Source: Pardosa pseudoannulata (lineage: Eukaryota; Arthropoda; Arachnida; Araneae; Lycosidae). Taken from it: DNA of 64,000 nt. The position numbers were made by a program, and so were the translations under genes. Below the pieces are notes generated by a model. It worked only from the letters and a program-made list of their open reading frames with translations, had not been told where the DNA came from and made no database searches. Each line of letters begins with the position of its first letter. Position 1 is the stretch's first letter. Positions 25,201 to 40,200 of this stretch are shown here, in pieces. Location of the stretch: NCBI GenBank assembly GCA_032207245.1, contig CM063507.1, positions 90,865,437 to 90,929,436 on the forward strand, read 5' to 3'.

Positions 25201-28200
25201 GAGAATTTTAGATGCATTATAGGGAGGTCCGACTGCGTCAGTAGAGTATGTATTACATTTAAATGGAGAAATAAAAGAATTTACGATTTAATCCGCATTA
25301 AAATTTTCTTAATATTTTTATAACATCATTGAAAAAACTTTACGCAAAGCTGACAATTGATCGCTGGCAAAAAATAAATTCTATTCTCTATAGAATGAGG
25401 TAACAGGCAACGACATTTCCTCTATTATCATAGTGTTTACAAATCAATCTCAAAATTACCTGTATACAGGTATTAATCCCTCGACATGAAAATGAAGAGG
25501 GAGTGGATGCGTCCGAAAATATGCCATTTAGTTTTTCGATTAATTTTACTTCTGCTCAACAGTTTCGTGCAAGATTAGAAATAGAACGTATTATTTTGAA
25601 ATCTCTATTGTTACGTAACGTGTAATGAGGTTTATATAAGATGTCAATGGACAATAAGTAATAGCATAAAATTAGAATTTTTTTGGGGTGGGTGGGTGGG
25701 GGGAGAGTACCAAACACTTATTATCGAATACGCAGAAAAGATGTCACTTTACATTTATCGGCTGATCTGCTACATACATTTTTAAGGATACGAATTTTGA
25801 ACAGTAATCAAAACAATAGAAGGAGTTACCAAGTTATTTAATATTATTCTGCATATCTTCTTTAGATAGCTTTGACGTCGCGGACACTTTAAAGTCTACT
25901 TTGATACGTGAAATGACTGACGTCCCCCGAACGTCAAGGTATGTCAAGGGGGTTAAGGGGTAAAATACCTTTAAATATTAAATATTTTCCCTACAGATAA
26001 AATTCTGAATTGAAAAAGCTGTTATTTTTAATTTATTGAATTGTTCATAGTAACAAAAAGTACTGCACCTTGAAGAATGATTGTTTTAGGAATCTAACAA
26101 CTTTTAAAAATCCATTTTTCAAAAAATGTGTGAGTGTAACAATGTCATGTTTACTGACGAGTCAAGATTTGCTCTGGAGCCATATGACAAGCGTATACGT
26201 GTATGGCGTGAACAAGAAACACTCAATAAACCCCAAAACATCACCGCACATCTCGCATTTGGAGGCGGAAGAAATATGGTGTGGGCAGGGATTTCATAAG
26301 GATACCGCACATTTTTAAACCTGGTTCTGTGACGGTATCGAGATGAAGTCTTAGGAAACATTGTGAGATTTTACGTTGCTGCAGTTGGCCATAATTTTGT
26401 TTTAATGGACGATAAATCATGTCCCAATAGAGCTGACATCGTCGATGACTGACTGCAGCGTGAAGGGATTGCTAGTATGGAGTGGTCATCCTCAATTCCA
26501 TTGAAAATCTTTGGGATGCTCTCGGCCGTGCTGTATCTTCACGTTTCCCACTCTTTTTGAGCTGGAAACTGCTCTACAAGAATGGCGATTGCTTAATTCT
26601 GAGGTGGTTGACCATCTATTTGAAAATATAGCCACAAGGTGTTAACTTTGCATATTGATGAGGGGGGAGGGTCACATACCCTATTAATGTCCTTCTATTC
26701 CTTTTATGCAGTTTATTTTCACTTTATGCATAATTATGTTCAAGTCTCCAGTATGTTATCAGATAAAAAAAAATTTAATATTGTTTTCATTTCTGTATTT
26801 GGTTCGGAGTGCTACGGTCTACTTTCTGCAACACGAGAGCTATATTTACCGGGATCTACAGCTTAAAGCCGATTCCGAACGACTACGAATATCCATGACA
26901 CGTTGGGATTCGAACCCACGATCTCCGGAACCGAAGGCCAGTACACTAACCAATCAGCCATCGTTCGGCATTTCATTTCTGTATATAATTATTGATTTTG
27001 TTTTATGCATAAATATACATGCTACTTTCCTGCCGAAGTTTGTGTCAATCAAAGTAGTATTTGCAGATTTTTTTGCATTTTATATCTCCGTTCTTAACTT
27101 TTGGAAGTGAATGGGTATGTATGTGTGCAAGTATTACATATATATATTAATATTTGTGTATATAAACAAGTATTACTTGCAACTAGATGAAATGACGATA
27201 TAATGTGCTATCATACTGTTCAAAATTTAATTTTTCTAAATTGTCAATGTTTTATGGGGATATAGTACATTTTGAAACTGAATACTTTCGTCAGAAACCA
27301 GCCTTTTTTCAATTCATAATAAAATACATTCTGAACCTTTCAGAATTAATACTTTTACAGTTATTCTATAATCTGATTTTAATAAAATTATAGTTTTGGC
27401 AGTTCTAAAAGTTTATTTAGAAGAATAATATAAGAAATATACACGGCGAGGAAAAATTTAATTTCTTTTCTCGCAATATGTTTTTGTAGCAAATTTAAGT
27501 AAAATATGTATTATTCTGTATACTAAGACAGTAAATGTATGGGATATTTCCATGCCTAAGGAAAACATTTTTAGACAAAAATAAAAAAATTGCAATTTAC
27601 AGGGAAAAAAATTCAACCTATTTCTGAAATTACCGGAATTTTATATTAGGAAATAAAAATGATAATTAGATTCGCGTGTCAAACTAACGTTATATTGCTC
27701 CTATAAAATTTTAACAGCAAAAAGGCTGCGGCAGTAACTGATAACGAGTACATAAAAATATATAAACCTCAAGTAGCTCTGTAGAGGGAATAACCACGGG
27801 CAGTAACAGATTACGATTGTTTGTCCAAATAATAGTAATTAAAAATCTGTATTTAGGACAATTAGAATTCGTGAAAATGTTTTTATTCAAATTCAAGTAA
27901 ATAAGTTAATACAAGTATACAAGTATGCAGTCAAACTCCATTCTAAAGGACACTTTGACCATTTAAAGAGATTTTTGCGTAGTCATGTATGACTTATCTA
28001 CTAGGTGCTAAAACATTACATCAATTTCCTACAATTGAGACTTTCTGAATGTAGAAAGATATATTGCTTCTATGTAAAAACCTCCCCCTCCCTCACTTGG
28101 ACTCGAAGCTTCTTGTTCCTATTATTTTCATTTGTTTACAGGATCTATGTCTATTTTGTTACCACAATGACGATAAGGCTTTTCACTCTACACCACTCAA

Positions 28201-31200
28201 CAGAAAATATTGTGTAAAAATTCTTTGTTGTTCTGTAGTAAAATTTTGAATTTGTGACATAACACTCTTTAACATTGATGCGCAGATATAGTCCAGTAAA
28301 AAAAGAATAAGAATTACTTACATGACTTGCCCGCGTCCTTCGCGTCCTCAGGGTAGGTCCCGCGGTGGAAGTTGCCATGGTGGTGGTGGCTGCAGGGGCG
28401 GCAGAGGTGGTGGTAGCCACACCCCTTTTCTGTGGAGGATCATCGTCCTCCTGAAAAAACAAAAGACAATTATATTGGACGCCTACTTAATATTTGATTG
28501 CATGGCACGATTACATTAGGAATCTATAATTTTCGCGTTACCTTAAATATTAAGTGATAATATTGTTGATAAAGTTTGTTACTTAAAGCCCTCTCCAAAC
28601 TATCGACCACTTCAAGCCTCTCCCACTGTGCGGAGGTGATGTGGCTTATAGATGTCGACGATGGCATAGGATGGATTCATAAGAAAATTTTCTCCAAATA
28701 CTAACGATCGCTAAATGCGCTTCTGAAGTGCGCAATAAGCTATGAACAACATCCACTCTCTTGGCTCATTTAGTGGCCCAGGGTGTGGATGCAACCGTTG
28801 AACAATCGACCAAGGTCATCATCAGGGCAAGTACTTCATTGGTGAACAATTGGCTATAGCGTGGAAGATGCATGACAATGTTTTGGTGCGGTAGTTATGT
28901 GGAAGGAACAATTGTTCACATATTCCAGAGAATGCATAAACTTGCGATTTGCTTAATTTTGTGTACCATAACTCATTAATTCCTTCTCATAGGGGATGTA
29001 CCCCTTATAACTGAAAGTATCTAGAGGCATAACAGTCGATGATGCACCTTATTCAAGTAATACATCACTATTTTCTATAAGGAAAAATTTAACTTGTTTA
29101 GTTAATAGCATTTCCCCCCCCCCTTTAATCACTGCAGAATTTTGTCAGTAATTTAAGACTCTTCATCGACAAAAGTAAACACAAAAGTTATATTTTCAAA
29201 AAGCAAATTTGTGTAGTATCGAATGATTTGTTTTAACGTTTGTAATACTGTTATACAGAGAGTGGTGGTTATCAATAAGTAACGCACATAATTATAAACA
29301 TTAAATAGTGCAATTAATACAAATATGAAACGTAAATGAAAATATTACAGATAAGATTTTCGATATAATGGCTATTAATGTTGAGATTTGTAGCAGCACA
29401 ATATCAGTTTGAAAATCCCCTTTTCAGAGAGGTCTATCGGCTGTGACGAGTCACTGTCACGTGACTCATTTCGGAGCACACCGCCATTACACCGTTTACA
29501 GCCATCTTGCCAAATTGATATGTTGAATGTTGTCTATTCTATAAATGCGGATTATTTTTTAAAGTGTTTCACCAATTTCCTAACCTTTAGTTAAAAGTTA
29601 TCGTATCACTGCTCAACAACGGATGATATAATAAATGCCATTTTTAAGGTGACTAACTCCCATTATCGATACTCAAAATTTCTGTAGCAGAAGATACATA
29701 CTGTAGTGCTCTCCAATTACACCATTAATACTGCTACAAAAAATGACTAACCAGAAGTTACGACTGCCTTACTTATTGAAAGCACATAGTTCCACTTTTA
29801 TTTTATATCTTACATTTGAAGTACGTTTATGTTTCAACGTAGAAATACTAACTTAGACACATTTAACTTTATTCTTAAATTCGAATCTTGTCCACGGTAA
29901 ACATTTGGAATGATCAATGAATGTTGGAAAAAGTACCAGATGTGGGAACCGTTAACAGAAAATGCCATTTATAAAAAAAATATACTCTACCTCCGTCGAT
30001 GTTGATGACGGAGTTCTCCTCCTTTTCTGCCTTGGCCTCCTGAAAATAAATAGGAAAAACGTCAGTATCTGAAAAAAAAAACTATTGTTCACAGTAGATG
30101 CATAGAGGATAAGATTTAAACGGTAAGTAGAATGAGCAACATTAATCTACTGACATGACAGCAAAACAATTTAGATTTAGTTATTACCTTCTATATTGTG
30201 TTTATTCTATAACAGTTTTGGGCAACGCACTACTTATTCTGTCAATACATTGTGTGCGGGTACATTTCGCAGCCGAATTGTACCGGGAGCGGGCGTGTGG
30301 AGCGTAAATTTAATTATTCAGGTAAATCTCAATACATCGAAAATTATTTATCTTTTTATTCAAATTTTCGTATTTTAAATTGAAATATATAAACAAATAT
30401 ATAAATTGACAAACATTTATATAAATACAAATATATACATATGTATAATAGTTTTCGCAAGGATATATAAAAATAAAAATTAATTTTAAATCTAAATTTA
30501 ATTTTTAATTAACCTTCCCGTTCTGTGGTACCGCATCGACTAATGTAAATACTAGTTTTTATTTGTCTTCGCAGGATCGATGTAATAGACAAGAACAGTC
30601 CACTTCATTTTCCTGCATATACCGTTATATTTGTACCCACAAATAAGCCATTTTGTTACACTAACCCGTACTAGTACGTGACCCGATTTTAAGTATCAGT
30701 CATCAGAAAAAGTACTAGTACGTGTCCCGCATACAATGTGTTAACAGTGTTAACATACTCATTTGACAGGGAAAAATAGAAACACCTGACAGAGCATCAT
30801 AGTCATTTCAGATTTAGCTGTTTCATTTCTAAGTGGGATTATCCCCTTGCCTGCGATGCCTGAACTCACTTTGGCAACGAAAATCTGCCAATTTTAGAAT
30901 GCCCTACTTGATTTGGGGCAAGAGAAGAAACGATATTTCTATTCTGTGAAGCTCGAAATCGGTTCGTCCAAAGTACAATATTATATTTGCCATTTTGGCA
31001 ATAAATACTTCCCGTGGAAAGTTCGCCAGTATCGTCCCATTTGTCGCTACTTTTCTGATAATGTAAAGGATTCTTGTAATTAAAAGGAATCCGGGGGACA
31101 TGGAAAGCATAACAGTTGATATAGATAATATTGTATTAGTTTATAATATTTATCAATTAAATCTCTCATTTGACTTATTTTGCTGAAATTTGAGCAAAAG

Positions 31201-34200
31201 TTTAAGCACAAAGGGAGTGCCGTATATATTTGGCGAAATTTAGCTCTGTGCTTTAAAAAAGCTCGAATTTTAAGATGAAGTAGTGCACTGATAGCTAATA
31301 TTTTCCCCATTGACATTGTTTTTGTGATATATAAAGTATAAAGGCCATTTTATATTTCAAGGTTATATTAGCATATCGCTAAACAGATAAAATGGCTTAA
31401 AATCTTACTATTTTTTTCATATTAATCCCAGTTTCCTTCTTTACGTAATTAACTTTCAATTGTATTTCAAATATTTAACGAAATCAATAAATTAATATTA
31501 TTATCTGTTACAGAATAAAAATAAATAACTTACACAGGTGTTATCCTGGCATGGACACTTGCCTGTAAAAGAGAATATATATTATTACGCATTTCATTTA
31601 ATAAATCAAAGTATGCATATGTAAATATTAAGTCTAGAACTAGACACGCATAAAAATATTAAAATCCTTTTTCGGTTAGACTCTTTTTTGTGTGAATCAT
31701 TGTATTCAAAAATGAACATAATTAAATCTTGAATCAGATATCAACTTAACAAAAGCAATCTTGAAGATATTGTAAGATTGGAAATATAGTACACGCCCGA
31801 CTTTGAAAAATTAGTGGATAATATAAAACGCCTAAAATCGCATTAAAACTAACTATTTTGAATTTGCTACATTTTTAGTACATTGCAGTTGTTACTTCAT
31901 TAATAAGCCAAGTTTGCTTTATATCGTCTTTATTATCAATTATAGTAAAATACCACTAATCTATATTACAATATTCAAATATAGAACAAGAGATAAGGAA
32001 ATATATAAAAAAATAAAAAGTAATAGAAACACTGCACGTACTACACGGGAAAGAAAAATTGCCAAAGTCCAAGAGCACGCTGCATTCCTTTCCTTCCTTC
32101 TAAACTACCCCTGCAACACTATACTTTATCCATTATCCTGTGCTGATGCACCCGTTGTTCTATTGTCTTGCGCACAATGCGTCCTTTCCCGGCTCTGCCC
32201 AGATCGACTGGTGCTCCAGGCAAGTGCTAAATAGCCTCCTGACGACCAATCACAATTCTCGAAACTTGGTGAAGTTTAAGTTGAATCTTTTCCACAGACC
32301 ACACCACACGCATCCTGGAGTCGCGAAAAAATACTTAGGCATGCAACCCACAACGTCTGAGTGCGGCGAGAAAATCAGTTTCGCAAACCTTATTTAAAAC
32401 ATAGCTGCACTCTCGCATTGTTAATGATGCTAATAAGTAAAATAAAAAAGAAACCTTAAAAGTTTTAACTGCACCCGACAGCAATTTCCCGTTTGTGAGA
32501 TGTTCAAAGACTGGGAATAAGGCTACGAACCTCTGGTTTAAAGAGTAGTCCACATGAGATATTGTGACGATGAATATTGGGTTTAAAGAAAATGTTACTT
32601 AAAGTTAAGTGATTTTTCTAAAACTACAGCTCTCCTCTTTCATCCTTTAAAAGATGAAGACTTTCGTGTTATATTTTCTAATGAATGCGCGAGTTTAGTT
32701 TTATGGTGGAATAACATAATATTGAGAAGAAAAACATGTAAAGATCATAACATACCAGGGGGAAGCGCTGTTTAAATCCCAATGCCAGGTTTTTGGCGGA
32801 CAGCACTCCAGCATTCTCCTGCCTACAAAAAAGCAAAAGGCACAGTTAACAAATAGTTCTCACTGAAGGATTTGTTCACACGCTTATACTCATTTTTAGA
32901 TCAGATATCACTAAACAGTCGATCATGATATACTATTAGTTTGCGGGCAATTTTTGTGGTACAAAGCAGTGTCCAAATCGAGTAAGCTAGTCTGAAGAGA
33001 TATTTTATCTTTAACCCTTTAACAGTTTAATTTTTTTTCCAGAATTCGATCAGAAATGTCACATTTATTGCACTTTATTTTACATTTTTAAGTAAAGATA
33101 TGTCATTAAAATTAACATTTCTAATATTAAGCATTTATTACAACTGTTTTTCTTTCTATGAAGGCATCATAGAACTTAAGTTTACCTTTAGTCTCATCGA
33201 TATCCAAGTTAATTTTTTGAATAGCAAATCTAGGAGGCGGATCAGAAGGATTATCACAATAATTTTCAAAAAATTATCTTGCTTGAATAATTCCATCTGT
33301 ACTACTATCAGAGTCACTACTATCCAAATCATCTAGTAAACTTTCGCTACTATCATTTACAGATAATTCAGTTTCAGATTCCTAGTCACAGTTCAAATCA
33401 CAAGAAATTAGCTCCCTACGATCTGAATTATCCATTATTTAAAAGTAAAAATTTATTATTCAACTCTTACATCAATAAAATTATCAGGTGGTTAGTAAAA
33501 TATAGCCAGAAAGCTATACAGTGAAAGATAACAATTCGTCTTCTGATACAAAACATGCGAAAAAACCCACGCTTTTGAACCAATCAGAGTAGAAAATACA
33601 ATAAACTGCAAACTATCATTTACTGGCCATATTTACGAATATTATTTTACAAAAATTGGAAAAAATACGGCCGAAACAGTGCAAGCGAAATAGAAATCAG
33701 ATTGCCGGAAGCCAAACGGGCATATCGAAGCTGTGAACGCACGGCTTACGGGCAAAACAGGGAAGGGTTTACCCCTTCCGGGACGATTTAATTATGAAAA
33801 AACAGGCGTTAAATAACTAGTTTTCAATTAGAAAATTTAATGAAAAATATGCAAGAATTAAAATATTGATTAATATTTATTTCTACACATTGTTAAATAA
33901 CAATAACTAAAATTAACAAAAAATCAAAGTCAAACATTAATAAGGCATATAGTTAATAGTCTTAAAGCGTGTGGTAGTACCATATCTGTAAGGGCAAAGA
34001 TGACTTAGTCGCCTAGAACGCTTTCTTAGTAATACTGCCTTATTATTATCGTTATTAGAATCAGGCAAATAAACTGTTTTCTTAGGAATCTTCATTATCG
34101 TTGATGTCACCTTAATGTTCATAGTCTGCACGACTCCTGTTCATTACACAATACGTTCTGTCTTTAGCAAAAATATATATTGCTCGATGTTCGCACCGAA

Positions 34201-37200
34201 TCTTTACAAGAATGGGTTATTTCAAATTAGCAAAAACTTGTACTAAGAAATTATAACTAAAGAATATGCGATGGTAATCCGTTCTATTTTCATAAGTGAC
34301 AAAAGTGTTTCCTAATTCAGCAGACAAGAAATTTTAAACTAAATTATCATATTGAACAGTAACTTAACCTTTAATTTGACAAGATGTTTTTTCAAATATT
34401 TTTTAATTTCTGTTATTTTCCTATGTTTGTATAGACATTAGAATCTCTGTAAAATAAACAAAAAAAAGATATATCATTTTCCATTTTTGAGATAATGTAA
34501 GCTGTGGCGAACACTGACAATTATGTTATAGAGTAGTTATAAATATACAGGTCCGGTGTAACGGTCAGACTTCGCCAAATTAAGGGAAAGTTACATAACG
34601 ATGATAGCTGTTCAAACCGCTTTAAAAATAAAACCGCTTCAAAATGACTTTTTAAAATCGCTTTAGAATATTTTTAATGAACATGTTTTTTTTTAACTCT
34701 GGGGGGAAAAATTAACCATCTTCTTTAGTCTGCAATACTAAAATGATTTTTTTATTAATTTCTATTGAACACGCGAAATGCATGTTGAGACCGTATGCTC
34801 TGGAAGTACCACATGCTTCTATCAGAAATCATACTCAGCTGTCAGAATAAAATTGCACTATTGTTCAAAAAACAAGCACCTTATAGCAATCTAGACATAG
34901 CAATCTAGATTTAGGTATTAAATCAAATACTTTTTATTATACATCATTGTGCAGTGTAATAATCAAGGAAACTTTTGAAATATATTGTGTCTCAAATTTT
35001 ACGGTTTACGGATATTATGTAAACTTGCATGTTTTTATAACAAAATCAGTGAAACATTCTATTAATAGTTTTATTTTAGGCACCCGTAGGCCCGATAATG
35101 CAGATTTAAATATTAGGATTTTCTAGTGGTTTTAATCCAAATTATTTTTGAGTAATGCATTTACTGATGTAGCGTTATCAAAGGAATTTTCGGAATTCAA
35201 GATTGCATTTTCACTATCATATGCATTAACATTGAAATTTGAGGATTTTTTAAATTATATGATTGCATAGATATCATATATGTCGTATTGTTATAAATCT
35301 GTAGTGTTAATGTCAGTTATATTACGATATTTTCTTTTATGTCCCCTCCACACTATTGTCAAATCATCAACAACAAATGCCTCTTCCACACTATTGCAAA
35401 TTTTTTTCCATTCCAATGCTTGGTGGACGGCGACCTTGGTGCGATGGTTTAACCCCTTCCCTGTTTTTCCCCTACGGCGTTCGGGCAATCTGATTTCTAT
35501 TTCGCTTGCACTGTTTCGGACGTATTTTTTCCAATTTTAGTAACAAATTATTCCTATAGATGTCCAGTAAATGATAGTTTGCAGTTTATTGTATTTTCTA
35601 CTCTGGTTCAAAAGCGCGGGTTTTTTCGAATGTTTTGATCAGAAGAATTGTTATCTTTCAGTGTATAGGTTTCTGGTTATATTTTACAAATCGCCTGATA
35701 ACTTTGATGTAAGAGTTGAATAATATACTTTTACTTTTAAATAAAGGATAATTCAGAGCGTATGGAGGTAATTTGTGATTCGAACTGTGGCTCGGAATCA
35801 GAAACTGAATTATTTGAAAATGATAGTAGCGAAAATTTACTAGATGACCAGGATAATGGTGACTGATAGTAGTACAGATGGAATCAGTCAAGCAAGACAA
35901 TTTTCTTAAATTAATTGTGATAACCCTTCGGATCCGCCTCCTAGATTTGCTTTCACTGGAATTCCAAATATTAACTTATATATCGATGAGACTAAAGGTA
36001 AACTTCAGTTCTATGATGCTAATATCAACACAATAAAAAAAATATTAAGTTTCTATAATATATTACATATTAAATTAAACGAATTTGTAATTACCTAAAA
36101 CATAGTAATCAAAAACTGACACAAAGCAAACTAACCTGCGGAACAGAATTATATGCCAAAATTTAATAAAAAGCAAGATTGCCATGTTCTAACAATGCAA
36201 GACCACAATAAAAACGAAATTTGCCTGTGAATGAGACACTTTTAAAACTCAATTTATAACGAAAGTTATATTTAAAAATAATTAAAATGGGTATTTTAGT
36301 AACCATCATATAATCAACAAAATTATTACCGGTAAGGTATGGTAAGTATGGAGGGATATGGTCTACATTTTGCAACACGAGGGTTGATGAGACCGGGACC
36401 TACAGCTTAAAGCCGATTCAGAACTACTATGAACATCCATGTCATTGTGCGATTCGAATCCATGAACTAAGGTACCGAAAGCCAGCAACCTAACCAGTCG
36501 GCCATTGTTCGCATTACCAATAAGACTTACCATTATCAGTTGCATGTAACCTTATTACCTTGACTTTTAAATTTATCAAGCCATTACCTTGAAATTATAA
36601 ACACTTTTACATAAAAAGTTTGTCAATAGCTTAGAAGATTTGTAGCAGATAGGATAAAAAGAAAAATTATGTAAGCACGTAAAAATTGGTATTTTGAACA
36701 GCATTTCGAAAGATGTAAATTATGGAAGACATTACTCAATTTTAAATTAAGCCTTTCTATGAATGGTCAACGGTTGTATATAAAGATACAAGTAATTTGT
36801 TAAAAGTGCTGTTTTTTTCCAACATTAAAGAAATTCTCTCTAGAAACTTGATAATTGTATCTTTTAATGCAAAAAAATCTATACCATCACAGTTTTTCCC
36901 GAAATTAGGACAGAGGTATCCTAACGCGCCTTGAAAGAAGACCAGAGGCATTGGGTGGACATCCTTTTCATTCTCAGTCTGTTCCAAACTTTACCTCCGA
37001 AGAAAAGAATTTAACAATAAATCTACCAACAGGGGTCAAATGACCCCATTTTTCGTTATTTTTGCCCTCATAAAAAATGTCCGGTAGTTTTAGTGTTAAC
37101 TGAGCTGAAATTAGGATATCAAATTTAATGGAAATGAGCCTTCGGGGGAAGATATTGTGTCAGTCAGATCGTTTAGATTACAACTGACCAACAAAGCCAA

Positions 37201-40200
37201 GCAAAAAAGAAGTTCAATTGAATTGTCTTGCAACAAAAACCTGCCAAAAATGTTGCTATTATACAGAATCAAATATCATTCGAAACTGAATAACAAACAA
37301 GAAACAAGAGTAGCTAAATCAAGTTTTGTTCCACAATATACAAATAAAAAATGTAACTAGCTCGTCTATCAAATCGACTTTTAACTCGCCAATGAAAAAA
37401 TTTTAATTTGTATGTTTTCTTCAATCAAAACTAACTTTATGCTGAAATATAGTTTCCATATATGAGTCTAATGAAAGTTTTAACAGATCTATGACAAGAA
37501 GGACGCCGTGAAAAAAGGATGTAAAGGACTCAAAGTGTATAGTGTACTATAAAAGTATGAAACACTAATCCTAGTCTATTAATTACTAATATTTTTACTA
37601 AGTTTCAATTGAAAAAAAAATGTTTCCACTTACTTAGATCTTTGCAGGAGGTAGAGAAGGTGCAGGTCGACCGCCTTCCGAGTGTATCCAGTGACACTCT
37701 CGGGCGTCAGACCTGACTCCAACCCGAGGCCAATGCTTCTCATCCTGCGTTCCACATGCAGGTGGAGGAGATCGGAGCTGCTGATGGGCCCAGCTATGAC
37801 GTCCTGAAACAGACAAACATCATCGAAGTCGGGTCAATGGTACAATTTGGAATTTAAAAATATGGGTTAAGGGAACAGGGAATGTTGTAAAGTAGTTTAG
37901 GAAATTGTTAACAGAGATTTCATATTTGGTGCACATATACATTGAACTAGAAATAAATTATTCTCGCCTAAAGTATTTTTTAAAATAACTTCGCTTAAAA
38001 AATACTTCAAATTTTTGGAATTTGTCAATTTTAAAAAATGTTTCTTACTCATTAATTTTTATATATTTTTTGAAAATTCTTTATTTCTTTAAAATATCTT
38101 TAGAACACGTTTGGAATGTTTTTTCCTCTATGGATTGAGGAGTTAATTTATAGAAGATATTTTTATGTCTAAAATGAATTCACCAGAAATTAAAAATTGG
38201 GACACTTAAATTTATTTTAATAATCTATAAGTCGAAAATTAAAAGTTACCAAATATTTTAAGGTATACTAGAAGTGTAGGTAAGCTTTTTGAAGAAATAT
38301 GTGAAAATTGTGTAAAAAAGAATTTTAAATCAATTTTTAATAAAAAAATTGTGAAACTATTTTCCGATTTTAGAAAAACATTTAATCTGATTAAGTATCT
38401 TATACTACATTTTATTTGGGCACGGAGATTCATATGTCTAACATAATTAAGATGCGTTGTTATGGCTGCTGACCTTTTAAGATGAATGGGTACCAACATT
38501 AAAGGATTCCTATTTCTCCATCTTAACCTATTACTTTTGTCAGTTTAAGGATTAACAGATATTACTACATGATGGAGGTAGGAAATTTTATTTTGTTATG
38601 ATTATTTGCGGCGCCCACGGTCAAAGAGAGACTCGTCGAATGCTAATTTGCCATGCTGACAGGGCGTTGATTTTCCTTTGAAACTGAAAAACCTGGCATT
38701 TACACCTCGCATTTCTTAACTTCGCATGTGAACATACGTTGACAGTCTGTATCGTAATAAGTACATCCTATAATATAGTAAGATATATTTAACTGTTAAA
38801 TTCATTCGTGCTTTCTAGATTACGGAATTCGCTCCTAGTGATGACCCGGACGTGATTTGAACACGCAATTTTCTTAACGCAAGCTCAGATTACCAAACTT
38901 TCAAAAATGTTCGAATATATTCTCGTAGTAGACCACGTTTCCTTGATCGCAACTTCAGTCCAACTCTATACAGAAAATTTTTAAAGTCACCCATTTCAAA
39001 TTCTGCCCTTTTGTTGGTATCACAAAACATTTTAAAGAAGAGGTATTTAAATACCGCAAACCGCGCAAGTTTATTTCCCCCTACAAATAAACTTATGATT
39101 AAGTCATTTTCCGGCTCAATGTGACTTGCATTCTTTCATTAAGAGGATAACATTGTTTATACGTAAACGTAAAACTGGATTTTGTTGTGACAAATTTCAA
39201 CTTAATTGCAGAGTGCCCAGAGTCATGTTATGCGTGTGGTGTGGATATACGTAGAGAGTCCAAAAACAAAGTTCATTTCATGGATTAAAAGTTTATTCCT
39301 TCAGCTCGAACGATAAAAATATAAACAAGGTATTAAAACCAAACTAGAGCAAGCAGTTTTCAACATAGCAATACAGGGTAGTCTAGGAGTCGGAAGAAAC
39401 GGTAAGTGCCCCGCATCTACCGCAGGACGGTTTTGTCACAGAACTGCCCGGGCCTAGACCTCTAGTTCTGCAATTCTATTGTTATTGGCAAAACAACATA
39501 ATTGAAATGATTTGGCTCTAACATGTCAATAAAAGTGTAAAATTAGAGAATAAGGATACTTGAATTTGGGCAGGGGGGACAAGTAATAGAAAATATAAGA
39601 ACGATTAAGTGCAATGGTTAATAGGATTCCAAAAGGAAAATTAGCACAAATAGGTATATTAATAGTATTTTTCCCCATAAGAATTAACGAAGTATAAAAG
39701 CGTCTGAAAATGAGCAAGAATTGAAGAGATTCAGAAGAGAAAATCTCATGTAGAAAATGTAGCATGTAGAAAAGGACTAACGCATGAAAAAATCGTGAAA
39801 CTGATGCAAGAACTGTATGATGCTGATTCCGCTTCTGAAATCGAAAATAATTCTGCAAATAAACAGAGATGGAACATCTTATTATAGAAAATATTATAGA
39901 GAGTAATCAGGCAATATCATCCTCTATCTCAAGTGAAAGTACGAATGGATTTGTTTCTAAGAGTTCGAATTCTGCCGTACCTAAGAATGCCAAAACGGAA
40001 GCTAGTAGACGCTCAAAAACGAATATGAAATTCAACGAATTCAGAACAACACTTGTAAAGAAATTGCTAGTAATGGAGCTGTATGGAAAGTAGAAAATAA
40101 TTCAAATACTCCTGGGCGACGACCCTTGCAAAATATCTTTCGAGAAAATGTAGAGAAATAAGCAGATATCGTACCAAGGGGTCAAAATTATACCCAACGT

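Noticed and set aside
25684..25705. G-rich run as a regulatory G-quadruplex
   Set aside because: Sequence potential only; intronic, isolated and not linked to any promoter or splice site.
35280..35540. 86-codon plus frame
   Set aside because: It crosses the TTAA boundary of the piggyBac derivative at 35449, so it is a chance fusion of flank and transposon end.
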